A DNA stretch of 64,000 bases from an uncultured Eggerthellaceae bacterium (GTDB lineage: Bacteria > Actinomycetota > Coriobacteriia > Coriobacteriales > Eggerthellaceae), in assembly GCA_949840905.1 (NCBI GenBank), contig CATKXW010000002.1, positions 1 to 64,000 on the forward strand. Direction: 5' to 3'. The position numbers were made by a program, and so were the translations under genes. Below are positions 16,028 to 24,217 of the stretch, piece after piece. Below the pieces are notes generated by a model that searched no databases, was not told the DNA's origin, and saw only the letters and a list, made by a program, of their open reading frames with translations. Positions within the stretch are counted from its first letter, which is position 1. Every line of letters begins with the position of its first letter.

Positions 16028-19009
16028 ATGACGGATCGGATGGATCAGGGCCTGCGCGGCCGTATCGCGCTGGCCGTGGTCGTAGGCGTGGTCATCGTGG
16101 CCGCTCTCACGTGGTTCATGACGACCAATTCCGCGCGCATCCTGGCGCAGAACACCCAGTATCTGGAGAGCTCGACCTCCCAATCGGTGCTGCGCATCAA
16201 CGAGATCATCGACAACGCCGAGATGAGCGTGCGCTCGGTGGCCCAGATATACGGTGACGACCTGGGGGCTCCTGATGTGAGCACCCGGGATCTGACCGAG
16301 CTCGCTGCCGACACCCCCTTCGACTACTTCTTGTTCTGCGCCCCTGACGGCACCGTCTATTCCGCCACCGGCGATGCGCGGGACGGTTCGGATCGGGAGT
16401 ACTACCTCAAGGGGATGCTCGGGCGATCCGGGGTGTGCGATGTGGAGCTGTCGGTGTTCGACGACGAGAGCATCCTGGTGTTCTACGCGCCGGTGCGCTA
16501 TGAGGAGCAGATCGTGGGCGTGCTCACCGGCGTGTTCACCGAGCGCACCATCAGCGACCTTCTGACCACCTACTTCTTCGGTACCCAGACCTCCACCTAT
16601 CTGTGCGGATCCGACGGCACCATCGTGGGCGAGTCGGCTACCATCACCACTTCGTCGCGCTTCGATAACCTCTTCGACCTGTTCTTGGGCGACGAGTTCC
16701 ACGGCGACGTCAGCCGCAGCCAGTTCGAAGAGGCGTTCAGCAGCGGCACCTACCTCACCTTCACCTACGAGGGCACTGCCGGCACCGGCATCGCCAATGC
16801 CATGGCGCTGCAGAGCCGCGACTGGATGTTGGTGCGCACCTTCCCGTCGAACATCACGGCGGCCATGGTGAACCGCGCGAATCAGGCCGGTATCGTACTG
16901 GCGCTACTGGTGGTGGGCTCTTTGCTGGCGTTCATCGTGCTCATGCTGATGCGATCGGTACGGCTGCGAAAGCGCCTGCAATCGGAGAACAAGCGGGCCA
17001 CCAACATCATCGATGCGTCGGCGAACCTGTTCAAGCGCTTCGTGGTGGTGGATCTTGCCGCGAACACCTACGAGTACGTGCGCTCTGACGGCAGCTTGGA
17101 CGACCTGCCCTTGCAAGGCGAGTACAACATGTTCCGCTACTATTGGCGAAACCGCATACCTGAGGGTCCCGACCAAGATAAGATGAACGAGGCGTTCACG
17201 CGCAAGAGCATCGTGGAGGGTCTGGCGGATGGCCGGTCGTATCTGCAGTACGACTATCGGGTGAGCGATGGGGAGGGAGGCTTGCGCTGGCTGCAGCTGT
17301 CCATGGTGCCGCTCTCTCATGACCTGAAAGGTGCGGTGGAGAGCGTGCTGATGACGGTGCAAGACGTCACCGACGTGAAGCATCGCGAGATCGCGCAGCG
17401 CAACGCTCTGGAAGACGCGCTGCGTATGGCCGAGCACGCTTCGAAGGCGAAGAGCGATTTCCTGAACAATATGTCCCACGATATCCGCACCCCTATGAAC
17501 TCCATCATGGGTCTGACCGCCATCGCCCAGATGCACAGCGACGAGCCCGAGCACGTGAAGGATTGTCTTGGGAAGATATCCGTCGCTTCGCGCCATCTGC
17601 TGGGCCTCATCAACGAGGTGCTGGACATGGCGAAGATCGAGAGCGGCGACTTCCGCCTGTCGGAGGAGGATTTCAGTCTGCCGGAGACGGTGGAGGGCCT
17701 GCTGGGCATCATGACGGCGCAGATCGACGCCAAGGGTCAAGAACTGAAGGTGGAGATAAGCGACATCGAGCATGAGAACGTCATCGGCGATCCCATGCGC
17801 TTGCAGCAGGTGTTCGTCAACATCATGGGCAATGCGGTGAAGTTCACGCCGGAAGGCGGATCCATCGGGCTGGGCATCGCCGAGATGCCCTCGCGCATGC
17901 CCGGCTACGGCTGCTATCGCTTCACCTTCAGCGACACGGGCTGCGGCATGAGCGAAGAGTTCGTGGAGCGTATCTTCGAGCCGTTCTCTCGCGCCAACGA
18001 CACCCGCGTGACCGCTGTGGAGGGCACGGGCCTCGGCATGTCCATCGTGCGCAACGTGGTGACGCTGATGAACGGCACCATCGATGTGGAGAGCACCTTG
18101 GGCGAGGGCACCACCTTCACCGTGACCGTGTTCTTGAAGCTGGCCGAAGGGGAAGAGACCGTATTCGACGACCTGCGCGGCGTGCGCGTGTTGGTGGTGG
18201 ATGATGACGTGGAGGCCTGCGAGAGCGCGTGCGGCCTGCTCGATCAGATCGGCATGGAGGCCGACTTCGTGACGAGCGGACGAGCAGCGGTCGAGCGCAT
18301 CGCTTCGGAGCGCGATCGCAGCGATGCCGATCATCCGCCCTATCGGGTCATCATCTTGGACTGGCGCATGCCGTCCATGAGCGGTCTGGAGACGGCGCGC
18401 GCCATCCGCGAGCGCTTGCAGGTGAGCATCCCCATCATCATCCTGTCGGCTTACGACTGGTCGATGATCGAACAGGAAGCGCGCGAGGTGGGCGTGGACG
18501 CGTTCATCTCCAAGCCCATCTTCCGTTCGCGGTTGGCCCATACCATGCATAACCTGCTGTCCGGTGATGGCGAAGAGGAGATGAGCGAGGCAGAGCTTCT
18601 GGTTTCTTGCGATCTGGCGGGCAAGCGCGTGCTCTTGGTGGAGGATAACGCTTTAGCGGCTGGTATCGCCGAGGACATCTTGGGCGCCACCGGGCTTTCG
18701 GTGGTCCATGCCGAGAACGGTCGGGCGGCCGTCGATGCGCTGGCCCAGGCCGAGCCTGACAGCTTCGATCTGGTGTTCATGGATGTGCAGATGCCGGTGA
18801 TGAACGGCTATGAGGCCACCAAGGCCATCCGCGCGCTCGGGCGGGAAGGCCGTGAGGACCTGGCAGCTATCCCCATCATCGCGCTGACAGCGGATGCCTT
18901 CACCGATGACGTGGAACGCACCCGTGCAGCTGGCATGAACGCCCATATGGCCAAGCCTTTGCAGATCCCCACCCTGGTGGAGATGTTGAACGCGTGGCTC
19001 GGTGACTAA
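16028..19009 (+). CDS. Membrane hybrid sensor histidine kinase with two receiver domains
   Basis: A 993-aa sensor kinase. A transmembrane helix (about 13-31), a roughly 250-residue extracytoplasmic sensor of Cache type, and a second helix (about 287-309) form the input. A PAS-like segment precedes the HisKA domain, with phospho-histidine H484 in NMSHDIRTPMNS. The ATPase domain has the N box (NAVKFTPEGG), G1 (DTGCGMS), F and G2 (GTGLGMS) boxes. Two receivers follow, with acceptors D778 (LDWRMPSMSG) and D919 (MDVQMPVMNG). The likely route is H484 to a receiver, to the Hpt protein, to the REC-HD-GYP-GGDEF regulator. The stop overlaps the GTG start of the next gene by eight bases. Confidence 0.95.
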   Translation: MTDRMDQGLRGRIALAVVVGVVIVAALTWFMTTNSARILAQNTQYLESSTSQSVLRINEIIDNAEMSVRSVAQIYGDDLGAPDVSTRDLTELAADTPFDYFLFCAPDGTVYSATGDARDGSDREYYLKGMLGRSGVCDVELSVFDDESILVFYAPVRYEEQIVGVLTGVFTERTISDLLTTYFFGTQTSTYLCGSDGTIVGESATITTSSRFDNLFDLFLGDEFHGDVSRSQFEEAFSSGTYLTFTYEGTAGTGIANAMALQSRDWMLVRTFPSNITAAMVNRANQAGIVLALLVVGSLLAFIVLMLMRSVRLRKRLQSENKRATNIIDASANLFKRFVVVDLAANTYEYVRSDGSLDDLPLQGEYNMFRYYWRNRIPEGPDQDKMNEAFTRKSIVEGLADGRSYLQYDYRVSDGEGGLRWLQLSMVPLSHDLKGAVESVLMTVQDVTDVKHREIAQRNALEDALRMAEHASKAKSDFLNNMSHDIRTPMNSIMGLTAIAQMHSDEPEHVKDCLGKISVASRHLLGLINEVLDMAKIESGDFRLSEEDFSLPETVEGLLGIMTAQIDAKGQELKVEISDIEHENVIGDPMRLQQVFVNIMGNAVKFTPEGGSIGLGIAEMPSRMPGYGCYRFTFSDTGCGMSEEFVERIFEPFSRANDTRVTAVEGTGLGMSIVRNVVTLMNGTIDVESTLGEGTTFTVTVFLKLAEGEETVFDDLRGVRVLVVDDDVEACESACGLLDQIGMEADFVTSGRAAVERIASERDRSDADHPPYRVIILDWRMPSMSGLETARAIRERLQVSIPIIILSAYDWSMIEQEAREVGVDAFISKPIFRSRLAHTMHNLLSGDGEEEMSEAELLVSCDLAGKRVLLVEDNALAAGIAEDILGATGLSVVHAENGRAAVDALAQAEPDSFDLVFMDVQMPVMNGYEATKAIRALGREGREDLAAIPIIALTADAFTDDVERTRAAGMNAHMAKPLQIPTLVEMLNAWLGD

Positions 19010-19967
19010 GAGGCGCTCCCATAGCAGATCGGCGAGGGGACCGATCCGCTCCCGCTCGCTCTTCGGTGCCTTGGCGGGCGCCTTGGCGCTGGGCGCGCTG
19101 GGCGGGTGTGCGGGCGCAGCCTCGGGCGACATCGAGGGCAGCACGAGCGGTCCGCCCTACGAGGAGCCGACCACGGTGCTGACCGTTTCTCTCGATGGGA
19201 TCGCCGAGCGGCGCAGTGGCGCAGCGCTCATCGACACCGCCCACTGCGACGAGGGCTACGCCGCCGCATCAGCTGTGGGTCGCAATCGCTTGAAGCTGCA
19301 GGTGAGCTGCGGTCAGATGAGCTACAACTACGATCTGCCGCAGGATGGCACCCCTATCGTGGTGCCCATGAACATGGGGGATGGCTCCTACGAGCTCAGC
19401 GTGCTGGAGAACGCTTCGGGCGCCATCTATGCCGAGGTGATATCCCAGAGCGCTGCGGTGAGCTTGGAGAGCGAGTTCGCGCCCTATCTGCGTCCCAACG
19501 TGTTCTGCCGCTACACGGCCGATAGCCAATGCGTGACGAAGGCGCGCGAGCTTGCCGAGCACGCCGTGAACCAGGGTGATGTGGTGCGCGCCATCTACCG
19601 TTGGATGATGGATGCGATAAGCTACGATGATGAGAAGGCACAGGAGCTATCGGGTACGAGCGGCTATGTTCCCGATCCCGACGCCACGTTGCAGAGCGGC
19701 TCCGGCATCTGCTTCGATTACGCGTCGTTGGCCGCGGCGATGTTCCGTTCGCTGGGCATCCCGTGCCAGATAGTGACCGGTAACGTGGCTCCTGAGGACG
19801 TGTACCATGCATGGAACCTCATATATATAGACGGGGAATGGGCGAGCGCGTTGATCACGGTAGGGCCTGACCAGTGGACGCGCATCGACCTGACCTTCGC
19901 AGCCAGCGAAGGCGATGACTACCTGCGGCGCGATGACGCTTCCTATACGGAGCGCTATCGCTATTAG
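19002..19967 (+). CDS. Transglutaminase-like lipoprotein
   Basis: A predicted surface lipoprotein of 321 aa. A basic N-terminus, a hydrophobic segment and a lipobox-like LGGC put the lipidated cysteine at C36. The C-terminal half is a transglutaminase/cysteine-protease core with a complete catalytic triad: C237 (SGICFDYA), H269 (YHAWN) and D296 (RIDLTF). Such domains cross-link or cleave proteins or peptidoglycan peptides outside the cell. The GTG start at 19002 lies inside the kinase gene's last codons, so the two are probably co-translated. The pilus-like operon begins 22 bases downstream. Whether it acts on those proteins is inference. Confidence 0.85.
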   Translation: MTKRRSHSRSARGPIRSRSLFGALAGALALGALGGCAGAASGDIEGSTSGPPYEEPTTVLTVSLDGIAERRSGAALIDTAHCDEGYAAASAVGRNRLKLQVSCGQMSYNYDLPQDGTPIVVPMNMGDGSYELSVLENASGAIYAEVISQSAAVSLESEFAPYLRPNVFCRYTADSQCVTKARELAEHAVNQGDVVRAIYRWMMDAISYDDEKAQELSGTSGYVPDPDATLQSGSGICFDYASLAAAMFRSLGIPCQIVTGNVAPEDVYHAWNLIYIDGEWASALITVGPDQWTRIDLTFAASEGDDYLRRDDASYTERYRY

Positions 19968-19989
19968 AAGGGGAGGGGGCGAAGACGGG

Positions 19990-21051
19990 ATGACCATGGC
20001 GAACATGACATTGACCAGCGCTCAGGTGGGCGAGTTCTGCGAGAGCATGGCGCTCATGCTGTCGGTGGGCATCACGCTGGCCGAGGGCTCCTCGATGCTG
20101 GCCTGCGGCTACGGGGAAGACACTGCGGAGCGCTCCGTGCTCATGGCGCTGTATCGACCCTTGGCGCAGGGTTCTTCGCTGGCCGATGCTATGGAGGCGA
20201 GCGGAGCGTTTCCAGCCTATGCCTCATCGATGGTGCGCAACGGCGAGCGCACGGGTCGGCTCGAGGCCACCTTGCGCTCTTTGGCCCGCTACTACGAGGA
20301 GCAGGCGCGCCTGTTCGCGCGAGTCCGCACCGCGGTGGCCTATCCATGTGCGCTGCTCTGCGTGATGAGCGTGATCTTGGCCTTTTGCGTCATCGGCATC
20401 CTGCCGGTGTTCTCGGGCGTCTATGACACCATGGCCGGTGGTCTTGCAGCCTCTTCGGCCGCCCTGGTGGGCGCTGGGATGGTGGTGGGCTGGACGGCGC
20501 TGGCCATCACCTTGGTGCTGACGGTGTTCGCGCTGTTCGTGTTCATCAGCTGTCGCAGCGAGCGGGGACGTGCGCGGTTGCTGCGCGCGGGCCAGAAGCT
20601 GCCGGGACTGCGCGGAGCGCTCCATGCCATCGCGCTCAGTCGCTTCATGGCTACGTTGGCCGTGTACGTAGCCTCTGGTAGCCATAGCGATGAGGCTGTG
20701 GCCTCTGCGCTGGCCGCAGTGGAGCACGAGGGCTTGAAGGAGCGGGTCGCAGCCGCCCATGAGGAGATGATCCGACCCATTCGCCCGTTGGGGCTCGTCC
20801 ACGCGCTGACCCAGCATGGCGTGATCGACGAGCTAGCCGCGCGCATGCTGGAATTCGGCACGCGCACCGGACAGATGGATGCGGGACTGTCGAAGCTGGG
20901 CGATTCGCTGTTCGATGATGGGATCGAGCGCCTCGATAGGGTCATCGACATGGTGGAGCCGGTGCTCGTCGCACTGCTGACGGTGGCCATCGGCACCACG
21001 CTGGTCGCGGCGATGCTGCCGTTGGTGGGCATCTTGGGCACCATCGGCTGA
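19990..21051 (+). CDS. Type II secretion/type IV pilus inner-membrane platform protein (PilC/GspF-like)
   Basis: A 353-aa polytopic membrane protein with two tandem T2SSF-type domains. The first starts near FCESMALMLSVGITL and the second near LSRFMATLAVYVASG. Hydrophobic spans lie after each domain (about 115-140, 155-185 and 325-350), the usual PilC/GspF topology. In known machines this platform connects the cytoplasmic ATPase with the growing pseudopilus. ATG 19990 follows a purine-rich GGGAGGGGG; 19996 and 20005 are alternative ATGs. It heads a six-gene same-strand operon that ends with pilT. Confidence 0.88.
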   Translation: MTMANMTLTSAQVGEFCESMALMLSVGITLAEGSSMLACGYGEDTAERSVLMALYRPLAQGSSLADAMEASGAFPAYASSMVRNGERTGRLEATLRSLARYYEEQARLFARVRTAVAYPCALLCVMSVILAFCVIGILPVFSGVYDTMAGGLAASSAALVGAGMVVGWTALAITLVLTVFALFVFISCRSERGRARLLRAGQKLPGLRGALHAIALSRFMATLAVYVASGSHSDEAVASALAAVEHEGLKERVAAAHEEMIRPIRPLGLVHALTQHGVIDELAARMLEFGTRTGQMDAGLSKLGDSLFDDGIERLDRVIDMVEPVLVALLTVAIGTTLVAAMLPLVGILGTIG

Positions 21052-21097
21052 GCGGGCTTCGAGACGATAGAGGGAAGAGAAGGAGCGAGAAGGCGCG

Positions 21098-21532
21098 GTG
21101 AGCGGGGGAAGAGGACCACAGATCCCATCGAAGACGCGTAGCGAGCTGTGGCAGCGCGCGGGCGTTGCGATGGGCGATGCCTCTGCCAGGGAGCGGATCG
21201 ACCACAGGGACGCTGGTCACGGCGCTCCTGCGATCCGCGGTGCGCTCGGGGCGGGGCTGCTCGCGGTCGGCGGCTCTCTGCTGGCGCTCTTCTTGCTATG
21301 GGCGGCGGCGGGCACCTATGCTCATGTCTCTCATGAGCAGGGGGCCGTGACGCTGCGGGAGAGCATCCTGGCCGCTGCCGACCAGTGCTATGCGGTGGAG
21401 GGCGCTTATCCGCCCAGCCTCTCTCGTTTGGAGGAGGACTACGGGCTTTGGGTGAACCATGAGGGCTATGACGTGCTCTACGAGGCGTTCGCGAGCAACG
21501 TGGCGCCCACCGTGGTGGTGAAGGCCCTATGA
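21098..21532 (+). CDS. Small single-span protein of the pilus-like operon (1)
   Basis: Function unknown. The 144-aa protein has a charged N-terminus of about 45 residues, one hydrophobic segment (about 47-70) and a C-terminal region. The latter reads like the helical face and first strand of a pseudopilin (AADQCYAVEGAYPPSLSRL), a pattern common after the pilin transmembrane helix. There is no recognisable prepilin-peptidase site (no G-F-x4-E before the helix). The GTG start at 21098 has GAGAAGG four bases upstream, and an alternative is ATG 21170. The stop overlaps the next gene (ATGA). Minor-pilin-like is my best guess. Confidence 0.7.
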   Translation: MSGGRGPQIPSKTRSELWQRAGVAMGDASARERIDHRDAGHGAPAIRGALGAGLLAVGGSLLALFLLWAAAGTYAHVSHEQGAVTLRESILAAADQCYAVEGAYPPSLSRLEEDYGLWVNHEGYDVLYEAFASNVAPTVVVKAL

Positions 21533-22086
21533 GCGCGTTTCGTAACGGCTTTCCTGCGGGCCGTCTCTTGCGGCTCGGTCATGAAGAGGGGCCGCCCGAG
21601 AGCGCCCGGGCGTTCACGCTCGCTCTCTTCGCGGTGTTCGTGTTGGCGATGCTGGCGATGCTGCTGTTCGGCCTTCAGGCCTATCGGGACATCGTCGAGG
21701 AGCAAGATCGGAACGATGAGCGCAGGCTCGCCTCCGGCATCCTGATGAACACGGTGAAGGCGAACGATTCGCTGGATGCTCTGAGAGTGGAGGAGTTCGA
21801 GGGCAACGCCATGCTCTCGCTGTTGCAGCGTACAGACGCTGGTGAGTTCGTGACGCGCCTGTATGTGCAGAATGGCCATCTCATGCAGCAGTACACCGCG
21901 GCGACGACGCCGCGAGAGGCGGCAGCGGGCCATGAGCTGTTCCCGACAGAGTCGTTCTCGGTCGACTACGAGGGAGGGCTGCTGACCATGGGGACCGATC
22001 CGGTCACGGTATCGGTCGCTCTGACATGTGCTCAAGGACCGCTAGATGATGCGCGGGCGGACGATGGAGAAGGGGGCGTGTCCTGA
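21529..22086 (+). CDS. Small single-span protein of the pilus-like operon (2)
   Basis: Function unknown. The 185-aa protein has one transmembrane helix (about 29-52, FTLALFAVFVLAMLAMLLFG) followed by an amphipathic stretch and a mainly polar extracytoplasmic domain. The segment just after the helix (ASGILMNTVKANDSLDAL) recalls a domain of unknown function found beside pilus-type genes in related bacteria, perhaps DUF4860; I cannot confirm this. No canonical prepilin cleavage site precedes the helix. It is translationally coupled at both ends: ATGA with the previous gene and TGATG with the next. Confidence 0.72.
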   Translation: MSAFRNGFPAGRLLRLGHEEGPPESARAFTLALFAVFVLAMLAMLLFGLQAYRDIVEEQDRNDERRLASGILMNTVKANDSLDALRVEEFEGNAMLSLLQRTDAGEFVTRLYVQNGHLMQQYTAATTPREAAAGHELFPTESFSVDYEGGLLTMGTDPVTVSVALTCAQGPLDDARADDGEGGVS

Positions 22087-22484
22087 TGGGTCGTGTGGAT
22101 CATGACCGTCGGGCATCGACGATGGGTCCCGCTCGCTTGAGCGGGGCTATCGAGGCCATGGTCTACGGGGCCGTGTTCGCCGTCGCTCTCGCGCTGGTCG
22201 CGCTCCTGTTCGGTGCGGCTGCATCCGAGTCCCATCGGGCGGCCGTTCTGGAGAGGGCTGTAGAGCTCTCGAACGAAGCGGCCGAGACGTTCATGGCGAC
22301 GCCTGTTGACGAGGATGCGTCCTATGAGCAGGATGGCCTGCGCCTCGAGCGCACCGTGGGGCGCATCGCTGAGCCCTTCGGGTTCCTCTATACGGCCGCC
22401 ATCGTGGTGTACGAGGGTGATGAGGCGGTCTATGAGCGCACGGCCGTGCGCTATATGAGCGCCCGAAGCGGAGGTGAGAGCTGA
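22086..22484 (+). CDS. Small single-span protein of the pilus-like operon (3)
   Basis: Function unknown. The 132-aa protein has one hydrophobic helix (about 22-48) followed by a short helix and a small beta-type domain (YEQDGLRLERTVGRI), the proportions of a minor pseudopilin. The sequence before the helix lacks a clear G/A-x4-E cleavage site, although a glutamate occurs at the start of the helix (SGAIEAMVYG). The start and stop both overlap the neighbours (TGATG), indicating strict co-expression. Confidence 0.68.
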   Translation: MGRVDHDRRASTMGPARLSGAIEAMVYGAVFAVALALVALLFGAAASESHRAAVLERAVELSNEAAETFMATPVDEDASYEQDGLRLERTVGRIAEPFGFLYTAAIVVYEGDEAVYERTAVRYMSARSGGES

Positions 22485-23074
22485 TGGCGCGGCGTGATGG
22501 CACGACGCGCTTGGGCATGGTCGGCCTGCTGATGCTGGTGGTGACCTTGTGCCTGGCAGTGCTGGGAGTCTTGGCCGTGGTGACGGCTCATGGCGATGCG
22601 GTGCTGTCCGAGCGTCAGAGCGAAGCGGTCGGCTGCGGCCAAGCGGCCGATGCGGCCGCCCAAGGCTTCTTGGCCGAGGTGGACAGCTTCTTGGCGCGCA
22701 CTGCCGCCGAGAAGGGGCCTTCGGTGCGCGCGAGCGTACTGTCGGCCGAACTGATAGAGGAGCTGCCGAAGATGGTCGATGCCCTCCTTCGTTCCTCCGG
22801 AGGTGCGGCGGAGATGTTCGCAGAGCCTTCTCCTCTCGTGGTCGATGCCGCTGCGCTCTCCGCCGAGGAGCTGCGCGGATACCTCGGCGAGGAGGCTCGC
22901 GGCGATACCGCGTCCTATCCTTGCGGCATCCGCGCCGTCTTCACCGTGGAGGGCGCTCGCACCTTGGATCTCGTGATCGCCCTTCGGAGCGATCTGACCT
23001 ACGAACCGATCGATCGCTCGCTCACCACCGAGTGGACGGAAGGGCCGTCCGCTCCGCGATTTTGGGAAGGATGA
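22484..23074 (+). CDS. Small single-span protein of the pilus-like operon (4)
   Basis: Function unknown. The 196-aa protein has a very short basic N-terminus, a strong hydrophobic helix (about 10-34) and an extracytoplasmic helical stalk (AVLSERQSEAVGCGQAADAA). A globular remainder ends in a beta-rich stretch. The arrangement resembles larger minor pilins such as GspK/PilX, which also open with a hydrophobic helix followed by a long stalk, but sequence alone does not prove it. GAGGTGAG is the ribosome-binding site, and the stop overlaps the region where pilT begins. Confidence 0.68.
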   Translation: MARRDGTTRLGMVGLLMLVVTLCLAVLGVLAVVTAHGDAVLSERQSEAVGCGQAADAAAQGFLAEVDSFLARTAAEKGPSVRASVLSAELIEELPKMVDALLRSSGGAAEMFAEPSPLVVDAAALSAEELRGYLGEEARGDTASYPCGIRAVFTVEGARTLDLVIALRSDLTYEPIDRSLTTEWTEGPSAPRFWEG

Positions 23075-23082
23075 TACCGCCG

Positions 23083-24156
23083 ATGAAACTCGAAGAGCTG
23101 TTGCAGGAGATGGTGAACAGGAACGCATCCGATGTGTTCATCGAAGCAGGCTTGCCGCTGACATTCCAAGAGGACGGGCGACAAGTGCGCATCGACAGCG
23201 CTCCTTTCACGCCCATCGACACCGAAGCGCTCATCACTGAGGTCTATTCCTTGGCGCGTCGCTCCATGGAGCCGTTCATCCAGGCTCATAACCACGATGA
23301 CGATTTCTCGTTCTCCTTGCCCGGTGTGGGGCGCTTTCGTGTGAACGTGTTCCGTCAGCGAGGCTCTTTGGGGGCCGTCGTCCGCGTGATACCGTTCTCG
23401 CTGCCCACCGCTGAGGAGCTGCACATACCCGAGCCGATCATGAAGCTTTCGCAGCTCCGGCGCGGGCTGGTGCTCATCACGGGCCCGGCCGGTGCTGGCA
23501 AGACCTCCACGCTCGCCTGCTTGATCGATCGCATCAACCATGAGCGCACGGGTCATATCATCACCATGGAAGATCCCATCGAGTACGTCCATCGCCATGA
23601 TGGGTGCATCGTCACTCAGCGCGAGGTGCCCACCGACGTGGCCACCTACGACGAAGCGCTCCGCAGCGCCATGCGCGAGGCTCCCGATGTCATCTTGTTG
23701 GGGGAAATGCGCGATGCCTCCACCATCGCCACGGCCATGACCGCGGCTGAGATGGCTCAGCTTCTCTTCTCTACGCTGCACACCACAGGAGCAGCCTCCA
23801 CCATCGACCGCATCATCGACGCATTCCCGGCCACCCAGCAGCGGCAGGTGCGCATGCAGCTGTCGCTGGTGCTGCAGGCGGTCATCAGCCAGCAGCTGGT
23901 GCCCACCATCGATGGCGGGGTGGTGCCTGCCTTCGAGGTGATGGTGGCCAATCCTGCTCTGCGCAACCTCATTCGCGAGGAGAAGACCCACCAGATAGAC
24001 AGCGTGTTGGCGGCCAGTGGTGAAGCGGGTATGATGACCATGGATCAGAGCCTCTACGACCTGGCTCGCCGCGGCGTCATCACGGTCGATATGGCCCTCA
24101 AGCATAGCGTACACCTCGATGCGCTCAAGATGCGGTTCGAGATGGAAGGCCGCTAA
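23083..24156 (+). CDS. pilT: PilT-type twitching/retraction ATPase
   Basis: A hexameric secretion-type ATPase; PilT homologues depolymerise type IV pili by hydrolysing ATP at the base. The 357-aa protein carries Walker A GPAGAGKT (134-141, K140), an Asp-box region, the Walker B GEMRD typical of PilT rather than the GEIRD of many PilB proteins, and a His box (STLHTTGAAS). The PilT-like tail TIDRIIDAFPATQQRQVR is also clear, and the N-terminus (LLQEMVNRNASDVFIEAG) is typical. ATG 23083 has AAGGA 11 bases upstream; ATG 23071 overlaps the previous stop but has almost no spacing. It is the only ATPase in the operon. Confidence 0.9.
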   Translation: MKLEELLQEMVNRNASDVFIEAGLPLTFQEDGRQVRIDSAPFTPIDTEALITEVYSLARRSMEPFIQAHNHDDDFSFSLPGVGRFRVNVFRQRGSLGAVVRVIPFSLPTAEELHIPEPIMKLSQLRRGLVLITGPAGAGKTSTLACLIDRINHERTGHIITMEDPIEYVHRHDGCIVTQREVPTDVATYDEALRSAMREAPDVILLGEMRDASTIATAMTAAEMAQLLFSTLHTTGAASTIDRIIDAFPATQQRQVRMQLSLVLQAVISQQLVPTIDGGVVPAFEVMVANPALRNLIREEKTHQIDSVLAASGEAGMMTMDQSLYDLARRGVITVDMALKHSVHLDALKMRFEMEGR

Positions 24157-24217
24157 CGCCCCCTTTCTTCATCCGATCCGGCTCTTTGCGCGACCGCTCT
24201 GAAGGAGAGCACCGTTC

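Noticed and set aside
16904-18550. Long minus-strand open frame opposite the hybrid kinase
   Set aside because: Antisense to HisKA, ATPase and receiver motifs; no ribosome-binding site and a low-complexity translation.
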